The notes under the pieces were generated by a model, which saw only the letters and a program-made list of their open reading frames with translations, made no database searches and was not told where the DNA came from. A stretch of 64,000 nucleotides of DNA, taken from the NCBI GenBank assembly GCA_039191605.1, contig JBCCXL010000019.1, positions 78,131-142,130 on the forward strand. Reading direction: 5' to 3'. This document shows, piece after piece, positions 1 through 8,238 of this stretch (positions within the stretch are counted from its first letter, which is position 1; each line of letters starts with the position of its first letter). This DNA comes from JBCCXL01 sp039191605 (GTDB lineage Bacteria > Acidobacteriota > Thermoanaerobaculia > Multivoradales > JAHZIX01). The translations under genes were made by a program, and so were the position numbers.

Positions 1-2
1 AG

Positions 3-1241
3 TCCAAACCCCGCCGACGGCACCAGCCCCACGGCATTGGCAAGCGATACGGCATTGGCAAGCGATACGGCATTGGCAAGCGATACGGCCTGGCGGTGTT
101 CGCGCTGCTGTGCTGCGGCAGCCTGCTTCTCGGCTGCGGCAGCGGGGTTTTCGATCTGGCGGCATCGGATCGGGTCGACACTACCCAGCGAGAGGTGGTC
201 CAGAGGGTCGATAGCGGCGGCGAAGAAGTGGTGCGGATCCTCAATCTCGCCGGCAAGGTCACGGTACGCGGCGGCGGTCAAGCCCTGGAGATTCGCGCCA
301 CCGTACACGCCAATGCTGGAGATGCGGACAGCACCGAGGCGCTGCTGGATTCGATGGAGTGGACCGAAATGCGCGATTCGAAGAATCGGCTGGTGTGGGG
401 CCTGAGCTATCCGGTCGATCAATACCAGCGCTTTCACTACAACCCGAAGAACACCTCCTACGGCATTTACCGCAGCAGCCTCGAGTACCAGGGTGAGGAC
501 ATCGTCATCAGCAGCCGGAAGGGCAGGCATCCGACCCTCTATGCCGACCTCGAGGTGATCGTTCCCGCCGGCGGGCGGGTGAGCGTCACCAACCATCTCG
601 GGGAGCTCAGCGCCCGGGACTACGAAGGGCAGCTGGCCCTCCACACCGGCTCCGGCGATCTGGTCGCCGAGCGCATCGACGGCCGCTTCTCCGCCCATAC
701 CGGCTCTGGCGACATCGAGGCCAGCAATCTGCGGGGCGAGCTGGAGGCCAGCACCGGCTCCGGCGACCTGGAGATTCGAGGCCTGGTGGGCAACGGCAAC
801 TTCGGCACCGGCTCCGGCAATCTACGGCTCTCGGAGCTGGCGATGGGCAAGCTGCGCGCCGATACCGGCTCCGGCGATGTACGCCTGATTACCGGAGAGG
901 TGAGCCGATTGGAGGTCGATACCGGCTCCGGTGACGTCCAGATTCGAGACGTCAACACCCGGCAAATCCTCGCTGACACCGGCTCCGGCGATATTCGCAT
1001 CACCACCCGGCTGGCCGAGACTCAAACCATTCGAGGGGGCACCGGCTCCGGCGACCTGGAGATTTTCGCCGAGGCGGAGGCCGCCTTCGAAGCGCGCTGC
1101 GACGATCTCGACCTGGGCTATCGCGACGCTGAGTTGACGCTGCAGGGAGACTCCATCGTCAAGGCGACGCGAGGCACAGACGGAACCCGAATCGAGCTCA
1201 GCACTGGATCCGGCCACTGTCGACTAGCTCCCGCTGGCTGA
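3..1241 (+). CDS. Putative lipoprotein with DUF4097-type TGSGD repeats (5' end open)
   Basis: The frame is open to the left edge of the window, so the true start may lie outside; a GTG at 96 is the only conventional start visible. Before it the frame encodes three basic GIGKRY repeats, then a hydrophobic stretch and a lipobox ending LLLGC, which together look like a lipoprotein signal with a basic N-region. The body is a beta-rich repeat domain: nine TGSG[DNH] motifs from about base 640 to 1220, the hallmark of DUF4097 (putative adhesin-like beta-helix) proteins. I infer an envelope-anchored lipoprotein on the periplasmic or outer face. Function is unknown. The next gene is convergent. Confidence 0.75.
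   Translation, partial: SKPRRRHQPHGIGKRYGIGKRYGIGKRYGLAVFALLCCGSLLLGCGSGVFDLAASDRVDTTQREVVQRVDSGGEEVVRILNLAGKVTVRGGGQALEIRATVHANAGDADSTEALLDSMEWTEMRDSKNRLVWGLSYPVDQYQRFHYNPKNTSYGIYRSSLEYQGEDIVISSRKGRHPTLYADLEVIVPAGGRVSVTNHLGELSARDYEGQLALHTGSGDLVAERIDGRFSAHTGSGDIEASNLRGELEASTGSGDLEIRGLVGNGNFGTGSGNLRLSELAMGKLRADTGSGDVRLITGEVSRLEVDTGSGDVQIRDVNTRQILADTGSGDIRITTRLAETQTIRGGTGSGDLEIFAEAEAAFEARCDDLDLGYRDAELTLQGDSIVKATRGTDGTRIELSTGSGHCRLAPAG
33..86 (+). repeat. Three perfect 18-bp tandem repeats
   Basis: Three identical 18-bp units begin GGCATTGGC. They are in frame with the downstream lipoprotein and encode GIGKRY three times. The copy number sets the length of the basic N-region in front of the lipobox. 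Confidence 0.85.
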
Positions 1242-1353
1242 GGGCAGATCCTCAGGGCCCACCGGCTGCACCCGCACGGAAGGGACCCCGCCTCTCCTGT
1301 ATCCCCTCAGCTCTAGAGATCTAGGGATCTTCGACTCTCGAAATCCCGGAACC

Positions 1354-2292
1354 TCAGGGGATCCCCAAGCGCTTGCGCTTGGCCCATAGCGCCTTGCGGC
1401 TGATGCCCAACACCTCCGCCGCCCGCCCCTGATGCCCGCGGGTATAGGCCAGGGTGCGGAGTATGTGCTGCCGCTCCACCTCTTCGAGAGTCTGCGGAGC
1501 CGCCTCTCCGGTGGCCGCCGGGGGGCTGGGGTCGAGCCGGTCTCCACCGCTCAGCACCACCGCCCTCTCGAGGACGTTCCGCACCTGCCGCAAATTGCCG
1601 GGCCAAGGGTGGCGCAGCATCCAGCGCTGGGCTCCGGAGCTCAGCCGCAGGTCGCCGCGACCGTAGCGGTCGCCGAGATCCTCCAGCAGCGCATCCAGCA
1701 GGAAGGGCAGATCCTGCCTACGCTGCACCAAGGGCGGCAGGTGAATCACCATCACCGCTAGGCGATAGAAGAGATCTTGGCGAAAGCTGCCGGCGGCGCA
1801 GCGCTGCGGCAGATCGCTGCTGCCCGCCGCCAAGAAGCGTACGTCCGCCCGCCGCTCCTCTCCGCCGAGGGGAGCGTAGCGGTGCTCCGAGAGCAGCCGC
1901 AGCAGCTTCGGCTGTGCCGAGAGGGAGAGGGATTCCACCGGATCCAGCAGCAGAGAGCCCCCTTGGGCCCGCTGCACCCGTCCCGGATGGGCGCGCTCCG
2001 CTCCGGTGAAGGCACCGGCGGCGTGCCCGAAGAGATCACTCTCCAGCAGGGTCGCCGGCACGCTGCCGGGATCCAGCTCCACCAGCGCCGCAGAGCGCCG
2101 AGGAGAAGCCTGATGGATCGCCCGGGCAAGAGTGGTTCGTCCACTGCCGGAAGGACCGAGAATCAATACCGGAGCCTCCGTCCGGGCGGCCCGGGCGGCG
2201 GTGCGCAGAGTGTCTTCGAGACTCGGAGAGGCGGCGAGCAGACGGGCCAAGGGGCCAGCCTCGGGCGCCTCCAAGACATTCTCCGTGATCAA
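1354..2292 (-). CDS. Sigma-54 activator-like AAA+ protein with degenerate ATPase site and Fis-type HTH
   Basis: The protein has 312 aa and no N-terminal receiver or sensor domain. It has an NtrC-type AAA+ domain (about residues 20-250) and a C-terminal Fis-type HTH (about 268-311). The sigma-54 contact motif GAFTGA is intact at 93-98. The Walker A motif reads GPSGSGRT (46-53), with Arg52 in place of the invariant Lys. Walker B reads LLLDP, with Pro118 in place of the catalytic Glu. Family knowledge says both residues are needed for ATP hydrolysis, so I infer a DNA-binding protein that may contact sigma-54 or other activators without remodelling the holoenzyme. It is the last gene of the rplU-obg-nadD-rsfS unit, 13 bp after rsfS. 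Confidence 0.85.
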   Translation of the reverse strand: MITENVLEAPEAGPLARLLAASPSLEDTLRTAARAARTEAPVLILGPSGSGRTTLARAIHQASPRRSAALVELDPGSVPATLLESDLFGHAAGAFTGAERAHPGRVQRAQGGSLLLDPVESLSLSAQPKLLRLLSEHRYAPLGGEERRADVRFLAAGSSDLPQRCAAGSFRQDLFYRLAVMVIHLPPLVQRRQDLPFLLDALLEDLGDRYGRGDLRLSSGAQRWMLRHPWPGNLRQVRNVLERAVVLSGGDRLDPSPPAATGEAAPQTLEEVERQHILRTLAYTRGHQGRAAEVLGISRKALWAKRKRLGIP

Positions 2293-2305
2293 CAGGGCTC
2301 CGCGG

Positions 2306-2713
2306 TCAGGAGGGCTCCGGCGGCGTGAACTTCGAGGTGACGTCGGGAGCGTCAGACCACAGACGCTCCAGCGCGTACACGTCCCGCACGTCGTGATGGA
2401 AGATGTGCACGACGAAGTCGCCGTAATCCATCAACACCCATTGCGCGGTGCGCTCCCCCTCGACGTGGAGAGGGCGAACCTTGTGCTCTCGCAGCGTTCG
2501 CTGCACGTGATCCGCGATGGCCTGCACCTGGCGCTGGTTCATGCCGGAGCACACCAGGAAGTAGTCAGTGAAATCGGTCACCGGCTCCAGGTGCAGCAGC
2601 TGCAGCTCCACGGCTTTGCGATCCAGCGCGGCGTGCACCGCGTGACGCACCCAGCCGGCGATATCCGGGCCGGCTTCGACGGTCGATTCGGTTGGAGCTT
2701 CGGTACTGGTCAT
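2306..2713 (-). CDS. rsfS: Ribosome silencing factor RsfS
   Basis: This 135-aa protein belongs to the Iojap/RsfS family, which binds ribosomal protein uL14 on the 50S subunit and blocks subunit joining when nutrients are scarce. Family signatures are the TDYFLVCSG core and the WVLMDYGDFVVHIF segment near the C-terminus. Residues 1-20 are a non-conserved extension. Its start codon overlaps the nadD stop by 4 bp, so translation is probably coupled. The nadD-rsfS order is the common bacterial arrangement. Confidence 0.95.
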   Translation of the reverse strand: MTSTEAPTESTVEAGPDIAGWVRHAVHAALDRKAVELQLLHLEPVTDFTDYFLVCSGMNQRQVQAIADHVQRTLREHKVRPLHVEGERTAQWVLMDYGDFVVHIFHHDVRDVYALERLWSDAPDVTSKFTPPEPS

Positions 2714-3351
2714 AGGCCTTCGGTAGGGGCGGTCTTCCCGCCGTAGAGATCATACTTCCTGATGTAGGTCTCGACCAAACCCGGGAGCCAGTCCCGGGGA
2801 ATCTCCTGCCCTTGGGCGAAGCGGTCGCGAATCGAGGAGGACGAGATCGGGAGAGGTTCGTTCTCCACCCATTCCACCCGTCCCCGGTGCAGCATATCCA
2901 ATAGCTCGGGGTGGTCGGTGGCGCTCTCCAGCCGGTATCCCGGCCGCACCATCACCGCTAGGCGGACAAGGCGAGAATACTGCCGCCACCGATACCAGCG
3001 AGGCAGCGACAGAAAGCTGTCGGCCCCGAGGAGCAGATAGAGCTCGTCGTCGGGATAGAGGCGGCGGAAATGCTCAAGGGAGTGAATGGTGTAGGCCGCC
3101 CCCTGCCCCTGAAGCTCGTAATCATCGACCCGGCATCGCGCTTGATCGAGCACCGCGAGCTCCACCATGGCGTAACGCGCCCACGCCGGAGCGTAGCGGG
3201 CTCCCGGCTTGTGGGGAGGACGAGCGGTCGGCAGATAGATCACTTCATCCAGCTTCAGCTGGTCGGCAACCCGCAGCGCTGGATCCAGATGGCCGCGATG
3301 GATGGGATCGAAGGTCCCCCCGAAGAGGGCGATTCGACGCGGCGCGCTCAT
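2710..3351 (-). CDS. nadD: Nicotinate-nucleotide adenylyltransferase
   Basis: NadD joins ATP and nicotinate mononucleotide to make deamido-NAD in NAD biosynthesis. The 213-aa protein has the nucleotidyltransferase signature GGTFDPIHRGH at 11-21, containing the HxGH motif at 18-21, and an ISSSSIR motif near residue 170 matching the usual ISSTxIR. Length is normal. The start overlaps the obg stop by 4 bp and the stop overlaps the rsfS start by 4 bp, so obg, nadD and rsfS are probably translated in a coupled way. Confidence 0.95.
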   Translation of the reverse strand: MSAPRRIALFGGTFDPIHRGHLDPALRVADQLKLDEVIYLPTARPPHKPGARYAPAWARYAMVELAVLDQARCRVDDYELQGQGAAYTIHSLEHFRRLYPDDELYLLLGADSFLSLPRWYRWRQYSRLVRLAVMVRPGYRLESATDHPELLDMLHRGRVEWVENEPLPISSSSIRDRFAQGQEIPRDWLPGLVETYIRKYDLYGGKTAPTEGL

Positions 3352-4526
3352 GGCGTCGGCGGCTCCTCGGAGCTCCCGCCGGCGGCATCGACAGCAACCT
3401 CGGCGGCCTCTTCGGAGTCGGAGCCGAGAGCGCCGTCCCCGTCGGAGTCGGAGTCCAAATCGGAGGCCGCCTCGATCTCCTCACTGCTCCTGGAAGCGAA
3501 GGATTCGGTCATCACCTCCACCTCCGGTGCTTCGTCCAGCAGTCCACCAACCCGATACTTCAGCTCGTTGAGCCCCTGCCGGGTCGCCGCCGAGATCTCC
3601 ACGTACTCCAGCCCCCGAACCTCCGCCGCCGCCCGCAGCACTTCTCGCCGGTCCTCCAGGGCGGAGTCCAGCTTCGATCCCACCAGCAGTCGGGGACGCT
3701 CCAGAAGGTCCGGGTTGTAGGTAGCCAGCTCGTCCTCGATGACCTCCAGGTCCTCCAGGGCGTCGCCTCCTTCCAGCGGGGCCAGGTCCACCAGATGGAC
3801 CAGCACTCGGCAGCGCTCCGTGTGGCGCAGGAAGCGAATCCCGAGGCCGGCCCCGAGAGCCGCGCCCTCGATCAATCCAGGAAGGTCCGCCATCACCATC
3901 GGCTCTTCAAGGGGGCCTCGATCCACCACTCCCAACTGGGGGTGGAGAGTCGTGAAGGGGTAATCCGCCACCTTGGGCCGAGCGGCCGAAAGGGCGCTCA
4001 CCAAAGTGGATTTCCCGGCGTTGGGCAGGCCCACAACGCCGATATCCGCCAGTAGCTTGAGCTCCAGGCGAATGGTTTTCTCCTCACCGGGCCAGCCGGG
4101 CTCCCAGCGTCGCGGGGCGCGATTGGTGGCGGACGAAAAGCGGGCGTTGCCGCGGCCGCCATCGCCCCCCGCCGCCACCACCAGGCGCTCCCCGTGCTCC
4201 AGAACCTCGCCCAGCAGCTCACCGCTGTCGTGATCGTAGGCCTGGGTGCCCAGGGGGACCGAAAGCTCGAGGTGCTGCCCGCGGCGACCGGTGCGGTTGG
4301 AGCCCTCTCCGTGAACCCCGCGGCCAGCGCGATAGGCCCCCGGTACCCGCAGGTGGTAGAGGGTATTTCGGTTGCTATCCCCCACCAACACCACGGAGCC
4401 ACCCTTCCCCCCATCTCCACCGGAAGGCCCCCCTCGGGGAACAAACTTTTCCCGCCGAAACGCCATACACCCGTTGCCGCCATCTCCGGCAACAACGGGA
4501 AATACCGCTTCGTCGATGAAATTCAC
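3348..4526 (-). CDS. obg: Obg-family GTPase
   Basis: Obg/CgtA is a ribosome-associated GTPase needed for late 50S assembly. The 392-aa protein has the glycine-rich Obg fold (1-158), then the G domain with P-loop GLPNAGKST (166-174) and the G3 motif DLPGLIEG (214-221). The usual NKxD base-recognition motif reads SKLD. The C-terminus from about residue 345 is a long Asp/Ser/Glu-rich acidic tail. It follows rpmA by 56 bp, the classic rplU-rpmA-obg order. Confidence 0.95.
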   Translation of the reverse strand: MNFIDEAVFPVVAGDGGNGCMAFRREKFVPRGGPSGGDGGKGGSVVLVGDSNRNTLYHLRVPGAYRAGRGVHGEGSNRTGRRGQHLELSVPLGTQAYDHDSGELLGEVLEHGERLVVAAGGDGGRGNARFSSATNRAPRRWEPGWPGEEKTIRLELKLLADIGVVGLPNAGKSTLVSALSAARPKVADYPFTTLHPQLGVVDRGPLEEPMVMADLPGLIEGAALGAGLGIRFLRHTERCRVLVHLVDLAPLEGGDALEDLEVIEDELATYNPDLLERPRLLVGSKLDSALEDRREVLRAAAEVRGLEYVEISAATRQGLNELKYRVGGLLDEAPEVEVMTESFASRSSEEIEAASDLDSDSDGDGALGSDSEEAAEVAVDAAGGSSEEPPTP

Positions 4527-4582
4527 GCCGTGAGCCGAACCGACGCCGTCAGCGGCTCTTCAGCCAGGCTGCCGGCGGGCGC

Positions 4583-4840
4583 TTACTCGCCGCTGTTGAC
4601 GTGGACGAACTTGCCCTTGCGGCCACGATCCTGAAACTGGACCACGCCGTCCGCGAGGGCAAAGAGAGTGTCGTCCTTACCTCGGCCGACGTTGCGTCCG
4701 GGGCTGAAGCGAGTGCCTCGCTGGCGCACGATGATGGTGCCGCCGCTCACTCGCTCGCCGCCGAAGCGCTTAACCCCCAGGTGCTGGGGATTGGAGTCGC
4801 GGCCATTGCGACTGGAGCCCTGTCCTTTTTTATGAGCCAT
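4583..4840 (-). CDS. rpmA: 50S ribosomal protein L27
   Basis: This is bL27 of normal length (85 aa), beginning MAHKKGQGSSRNGRDS with the N-terminal arm that reaches toward the peptidyl-transferase centre. The arm starts directly after Met, without the cleavable extension seen in Firmicutes. It lies 95 bp downstream of rplU in the same unit. Confidence 0.97.
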   Translation of the reverse strand: MAHKKGQGSSRNGRDSNPQHLGVKRFGGERVSGGTIIVRQRGTRFSPGRNVGRGKDDTLFALADGVVQFQDRGRKGKFVHVNSGE

Positions 4841-4935
4841 GGGATCTGTCCCTCTGCTGGGGAGCCAGATCGAGAGCGGAATCGTGCGGTGCCGAGAGAC
4901 TCGCTCTCACCCGCTCACCATCCGAACAGCCTCGA

Positions 4936-5253
4936 TCAGGCAGAAATCTCTTGAATGCGAACCCGGTGGTAATTCTGACGATGACCACGGGTACGACGAT
5001 ACTGCTTACGGCGCTTGAACTTGAAGACTCGGATCTTCGTGCCGCGGACCTGGGATACCAGCTCGCCGCTGACCTGCGCCCCCTCTACCAAAGGGGTGCC
5101 GACCTTCACGTCATCTTCGCTGCCGACCAGCAGAACTCGATCAAAGGCGATGGAGTCGCCCTTCTCGCCGGTGTCTTCGAGAAGCTCGACATCGATGATG
5201 TCACCGGGCTGAACGCGGTACTGCTTACCGCCGGTTTCGATTACAGCGTACAT
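4936..5253 (-). CDS. rplU: 50S ribosomal protein L21
   Basis: This is bL21 (105 aa), with the typical start MYAVIETGGKQYRVQPGD and the basic segment KFKRRKQYRRTRGHRQ near the C-terminus that binds 23S rRNA. A TAGGAG ribosome-binding site lies 6 bp before the ATG. It is the first gene of the unit running to the sigma-54 activator-like gene. Confidence 0.97.
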   Translation of the reverse strand: MYAVIETGGKQYRVQPGDIIDVELLEDTGEKGDSIAFDRVLLVGSEDDVKVGTPLVEGAQVSGELVSQVRGTKIRVFKFKRRKQYRRTRGHRQNYHRVRIQEISA

Positions 5254-5477
5254 TGCTTACTCCTAGAAATCTGACCACGCGTGAACGTGGAGGCGGGACC
5301 TTACCACGACGCACCTTTAGCGTCAATCTACGACCGCTTCCCTCACCCCGTCCCCGATCGAACCAGTCCCACGCCATTCTACTCTTGCTCTCAGACTGGA
5401 TTATGCTTGAAGCAGCCTACCAATTCTTCGAGCCTCTCCCCCCTCCGAGGCGATCTGTCCCAAGGAGAGTCAACATC

Positions 5478-5648
5478 ATGGCGACGGCCCCAGAGTTCCT
5501 CATCTGCATCGAGTGCGAGACACCCTGCTACACCTTCGAGTGGCAGAGCGATCAGATTACGGAGATTCAATGCCTCGCCTGCGGCAACGATGATCCGGAG
5601 CAATTCCTGCTCCAGGACGAGATGGACGCCCTCTCTGGCGGCCACTAA
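5478..5648 (+). CDS. Small zinc-ribbon protein
   Basis: A 56-aa protein whose ATG at 5478 follows an AAGGAGAG ribosome-binding site by 8 bp; the longer upstream frame has no such support. It contains CIECETPC and CLACG, spaced like a two-knuckle zinc ribbon, followed by an acidic tail. It stands alone between the divergent rplU and the convergent histidine kinase. Function is unknown; such proteins often act as small nucleic-acid or protein adaptors. Confidence 0.7.
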   Translation: MATAPEFLICIECETPCYTFEWQSDQITEIQCLACGNDDPEQFLLQDEMDALSGGH

Positions 5649-5712
5649 CCGGTCGACTCCCTGAACCTTACGGCTACCGGGCCCCGCTGAGCCGACGTCC
5701 CGGCTCCCGACC

Positions 5713-7173
5713 CTAGGCCGCAGCTCCCCGGGCCCTGCGGGGCGAGGCGCTGGGGGTCGACTCGCCGCGACCGCGCTCCGCGACCGGCAGCGAGAGCCGC
5801 ACCCGGGTCCCAACATCTGGCTCACTCTCCACCGAGAGCGCCCCACCATGGGCTCGGGCGATGCGCTCGACGATCGCCAGTCCTAGACCGGTACCTCCCT
5901 TTCGGGTGGAGAAGAAGAGCTCGAACATGCGGCGGCGCTCCTCCACATTCATTCCGCTCCCGTTGTCCTCCACCTCCAGGATCACGCGGTCGGAGCGCAG
6001 CAGAGAGCGCAGCACCAAACGGGGCGTCCGCTCGGTTTCGCGGGTCGCCTCCAGCGCGTTCTTCACCAGATTCACCAACAGCTGCTGAATCTGATCCGGG
6101 TCCACCTGCACCATCGCTGCACCGCTACCGTCCTCCACCCCCGCCTCCGCTCCCAGCGCCCGCAGCTCCGCCCCCAGAGCCATCAACGCATTCTCCAATA
6201 GCTTGCTGGGCTGCATCCGCTGGGTTTCCAGCGGTCGCGAGCGCGCGTAGGAAAGGAAATCCGTCGCCAGATGCTCGAGACGCTGGATCTCGCCATGGGT
6301 GATCGCCAACAGGCGGCGGCTCGATCCACTAGCGCAGCTCGCCTCCGATAGCTCCTCCTCCATCAGCTGCATATTCAGCGACAGGGAGTTCAGAGGATTG
6401 CGAATCTCGTGGGCGAGGCCCGCGGCGAGGGTGCCGATATAGGCCATGCGCTCCGTCTCTGCTGCCTGCTCTTCCAGCTGCCGAGCCCGCTGCAGCAGCC
6501 ACCAGATCACCACGAAGGCCAGCGCTAGCACCACTAAGGTCACCGCGCCAATGAGCCCAATGCGCCCCAGCAGGTCTCGGCGCAGGTCGACGATGCGCTG
6601 ATCCAGCTCCGTAGGATCGACCTGAATCCGCAGGAAGCCGAAGTCGCCGATGGCTTCCTCCACCTCCCACGAGTCGGTGCTTTCCTCCACTTCCCGCTGA
6701 ATCGCTCCGCTTCGCTGCGGGCCGACCTCCCCCCCCTCCAGGCCGGTCGCACCGACGGGATTGGAGATCGCGGTTCGACTCTCGTTGCGAAACACCACGA
6801 TGCCGTTCTTATCGGTGACCTCGACCCGCCGCACGATGTCCCGCTGCAGCAGCATCGAGTCGATATAGGTCTTGGTATCTCGATCCACCGCGATGGCGGT
6901 ATAGAGGTCGCTCGGCCCCCAGGCCTCGAATTGCTCCTCCAGCTGGCCCGCGATCTCCGTCGCCTCCTGACGGGTATCCAGCAGCGCTCGATCGATCTCC
7001 CGCTGCGAGAGGGATTCGAGGAAAAGCCAGGAAAAGAGAGCTAAATCGAAGACCACGAAGAGGGTGAGGAACACCCCCGCGATGGCCAAGCGGCGCTGAA
7101 AAGGAGAGAGAGAGCCCAAAGGGGTGCGCGACGACTTCATGACTCGAACCCTACCACCGCGTTCGCGATTCAT
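5713..7173 (-). CDS. Membrane sensor histidine kinase (NtrB/ZraS-like)
   Basis: The protein has 486 aa. One membrane helix lies at about 28-52, a periplasmic sensor region at 53-200, a second helix at about 203-226, then a dimerisation/phosphoacceptor domain with LAHEIRNPLNSL (phospho-His). The ATPase domain follows with N-box LVNLVKNALEAT, G1 DNGSGM and G2 GGTGLGLAIV. A second possible start is the ATG at 7140. The C-terminus is Arg/Ala-rich. No receiver protein is encoded beside it. The nearby sigma-54 activator-like protein lacks a receiver domain, so a direct two-component pair is not supported. Confidence 0.9.
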   Translation of the reverse strand: MNRERGGRVRVMKSSRTPLGSLSPFQRRLAIAGVFLTLFVVFDLALFSWLFLESLSQREIDRALLDTRQEATEIAGQLEEQFEAWGPSDLYTAIAVDRDTKTYIDSMLLQRDIVRRVEVTDKNGIVVFRNESRTAISNPVGATGLEGGEVGPQRSGAIQREVEESTDSWEVEEAIGDFGFLRIQVDPTELDQRIVDLRRDLLGRIGLIGAVTLVVLALAFVVIWWLLQRARQLEEQAAETERMAYIGTLAAGLAHEIRNPLNSLSLNMQLMEEELSEASCASGSSRRLLAITHGEIQRLEHLATDFLSYARSRPLETQRMQPSKLLENALMALGAELRALGAEAGVEDGSGAAMVQVDPDQIQQLLVNLVKNALEATRETERTPRLVLRSLLRSDRVILEVEDNGSGMNVEERRRMFELFFSTRKGGTGLGLAIVERIARAHGGALSVESEPDVGTRVRLSLPVAERGRGESTPSASPRRARGAAA

Positions 7174-7526
7174 ATCTAAATTTTTCGACTCAAATTTATC
7201 GCACTTAATTCTTGACAGATAAAAATAACTCTGCCACCATAAGCATGGTCATCGGGGAACAGTCTTTCCCTAAGGCTTCCGGCCTCCTCATCAACGAAAT
7301 GATCCCGATGGGTTTGGCGGCCGAAAGCAGCACAAGGCATCACGAGCAATCAGGAGCCCCATCCGTCGACAGACGCGTCGGACAACTCCTTCAACGCATG
7401 CCCTTCAGGACATTCCCTTCTAGACATGCCCTTCAAGAAACGTCCCTCAATACGCGCCTCTCGATCCGTGCCTTTGAAGACATTCGGGGACCACGCGATG
7501 AAGGCCCCTCGATCAGGAGACTCACA
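7174..7526 (+). promoter_or_regulatory. hsp20 upstream region with possible heat-shock promoter
   Basis: No gene is seen in these 353 bp. The part next to the kinase is AT-rich. CTTGACA at 7211-7217 is followed 16 bp later by CCACCAT at 7234-7240, which resembles the sigma-32 pattern (CTTGAAA, then CCCCAT) imperfectly. Between 7395 and 7440 a degenerate direct repeat containing ATGCCCTTCA occurs twice. A long leader could also be a thermosensor, but I cannot fold it reliably by eye. Confidence 0.3.
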
Positions 7527-7985
7527 ATGAGCACCGCCATGACCCGCATCAGCCTTCCCAACGAGCTTTTCCGCGACCGCTTCAGCCGCTTCTTCGACCA
7601 GGTATGGGACGAGAGCGCCCGCGGCCTCGCCGCCACTACCCCGGAGAACACCTCTGGCCGCGCCTGGCGGCCGGCGGTAGACATCAAGGAGACGGCAGAC
7701 TTCGTCTCCCTCGCCGTCGAGCTCCCCGGCCTCACCAAAGAGGATGTCGAGGTCAGCATTGAGAATCAGACCCTCACCCTCAGCGGCGAGCGCAAATTCG
7801 AGAAAGACGTGAAGGAAGAGAGTTACCACCGAGTCGAGCGCTCTTACGGCCGCTTCTCCCGCTCCTTCACCCTGCCCCGAGACGTGCGCAGCGAGGAGAT
7901 CGAGGCTCGTTTCCAGAACGGGCTGCTGGAGATCACCCTGCCGAAGGTGGAAGAGGCGAAGGCCCGCCGCATCGACATCCAATAA
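7527..7985 (+). CDS. Small heat-shock protein, Hsp20/alpha-crystallin family
   Basis: An ATP-independent holdase chaperone of 152 aa. The ATG at 7527 follows a CAGGAGA ribosome-binding site; the frame is open further upstream, but the extension is unlike the family. The alpha-crystallin domain spans about residues 47-145, including ELPGLTKEDVEVSIENQTL and the closing GLLEITLPK motif. The C-terminus ARRIDIQ carries an IxI anchor used in oligomer assembly. A strong terminator follows. Confidence 0.93.
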   Translation: MSTAMTRISLPNELFRDRFSRFFDQVWDESARGLAATTPENTSGRAWRPAVDIKETADFVSLAVELPGLTKEDVEVSIENQTLTLSGERKFEKDVKEESYHRVERSYGRFSRSFTLPRDVRSEEIEARFQNGLLEITLPKVEEAKARRIDIQ

Positions 7986-8066
7986 ATCGACGCTGAATCA
8001 GCTGGCACCCAATCCGTCGATATCCATCGCGCCTTGGGCCCGGCCGGCGAGGGAGCTTCCGCTTCC

Positions 8067-8107
8067 TGCAGAACGCTCCGCCCCCTCGGCGGAGCGTTCT
8101 GCATTTA
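8067..8107 (+). terminator. Hairpin terminator after hsp20
   Basis: A perfect 16-bp inverted repeat (8067-8082 with 8088-8103) has a 5-nt loop and is followed by TTTA. It lies 82 bp after the hsp20 stop. Confidence 0.75.
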
Positions 8108-8238
8108 CGCTGCCGCGGCGCGGCACGCTGCCCCTCTTCGGCCGCTCAACCTGGCGCAGAGCAGGCCCTCGGGGAAATTGACCCGCCCCCGAGGGTCGAG
8201 TACGATCCAGGGGCTATGATGGTGGTTTCTCAAGCTTT

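Noticed and set aside
7350..7982. Minus-strand open frame opposite hsp20
   Set aside because: The plus-strand alpha-crystallin domain is unmistakable; the antisense frame has no motif.
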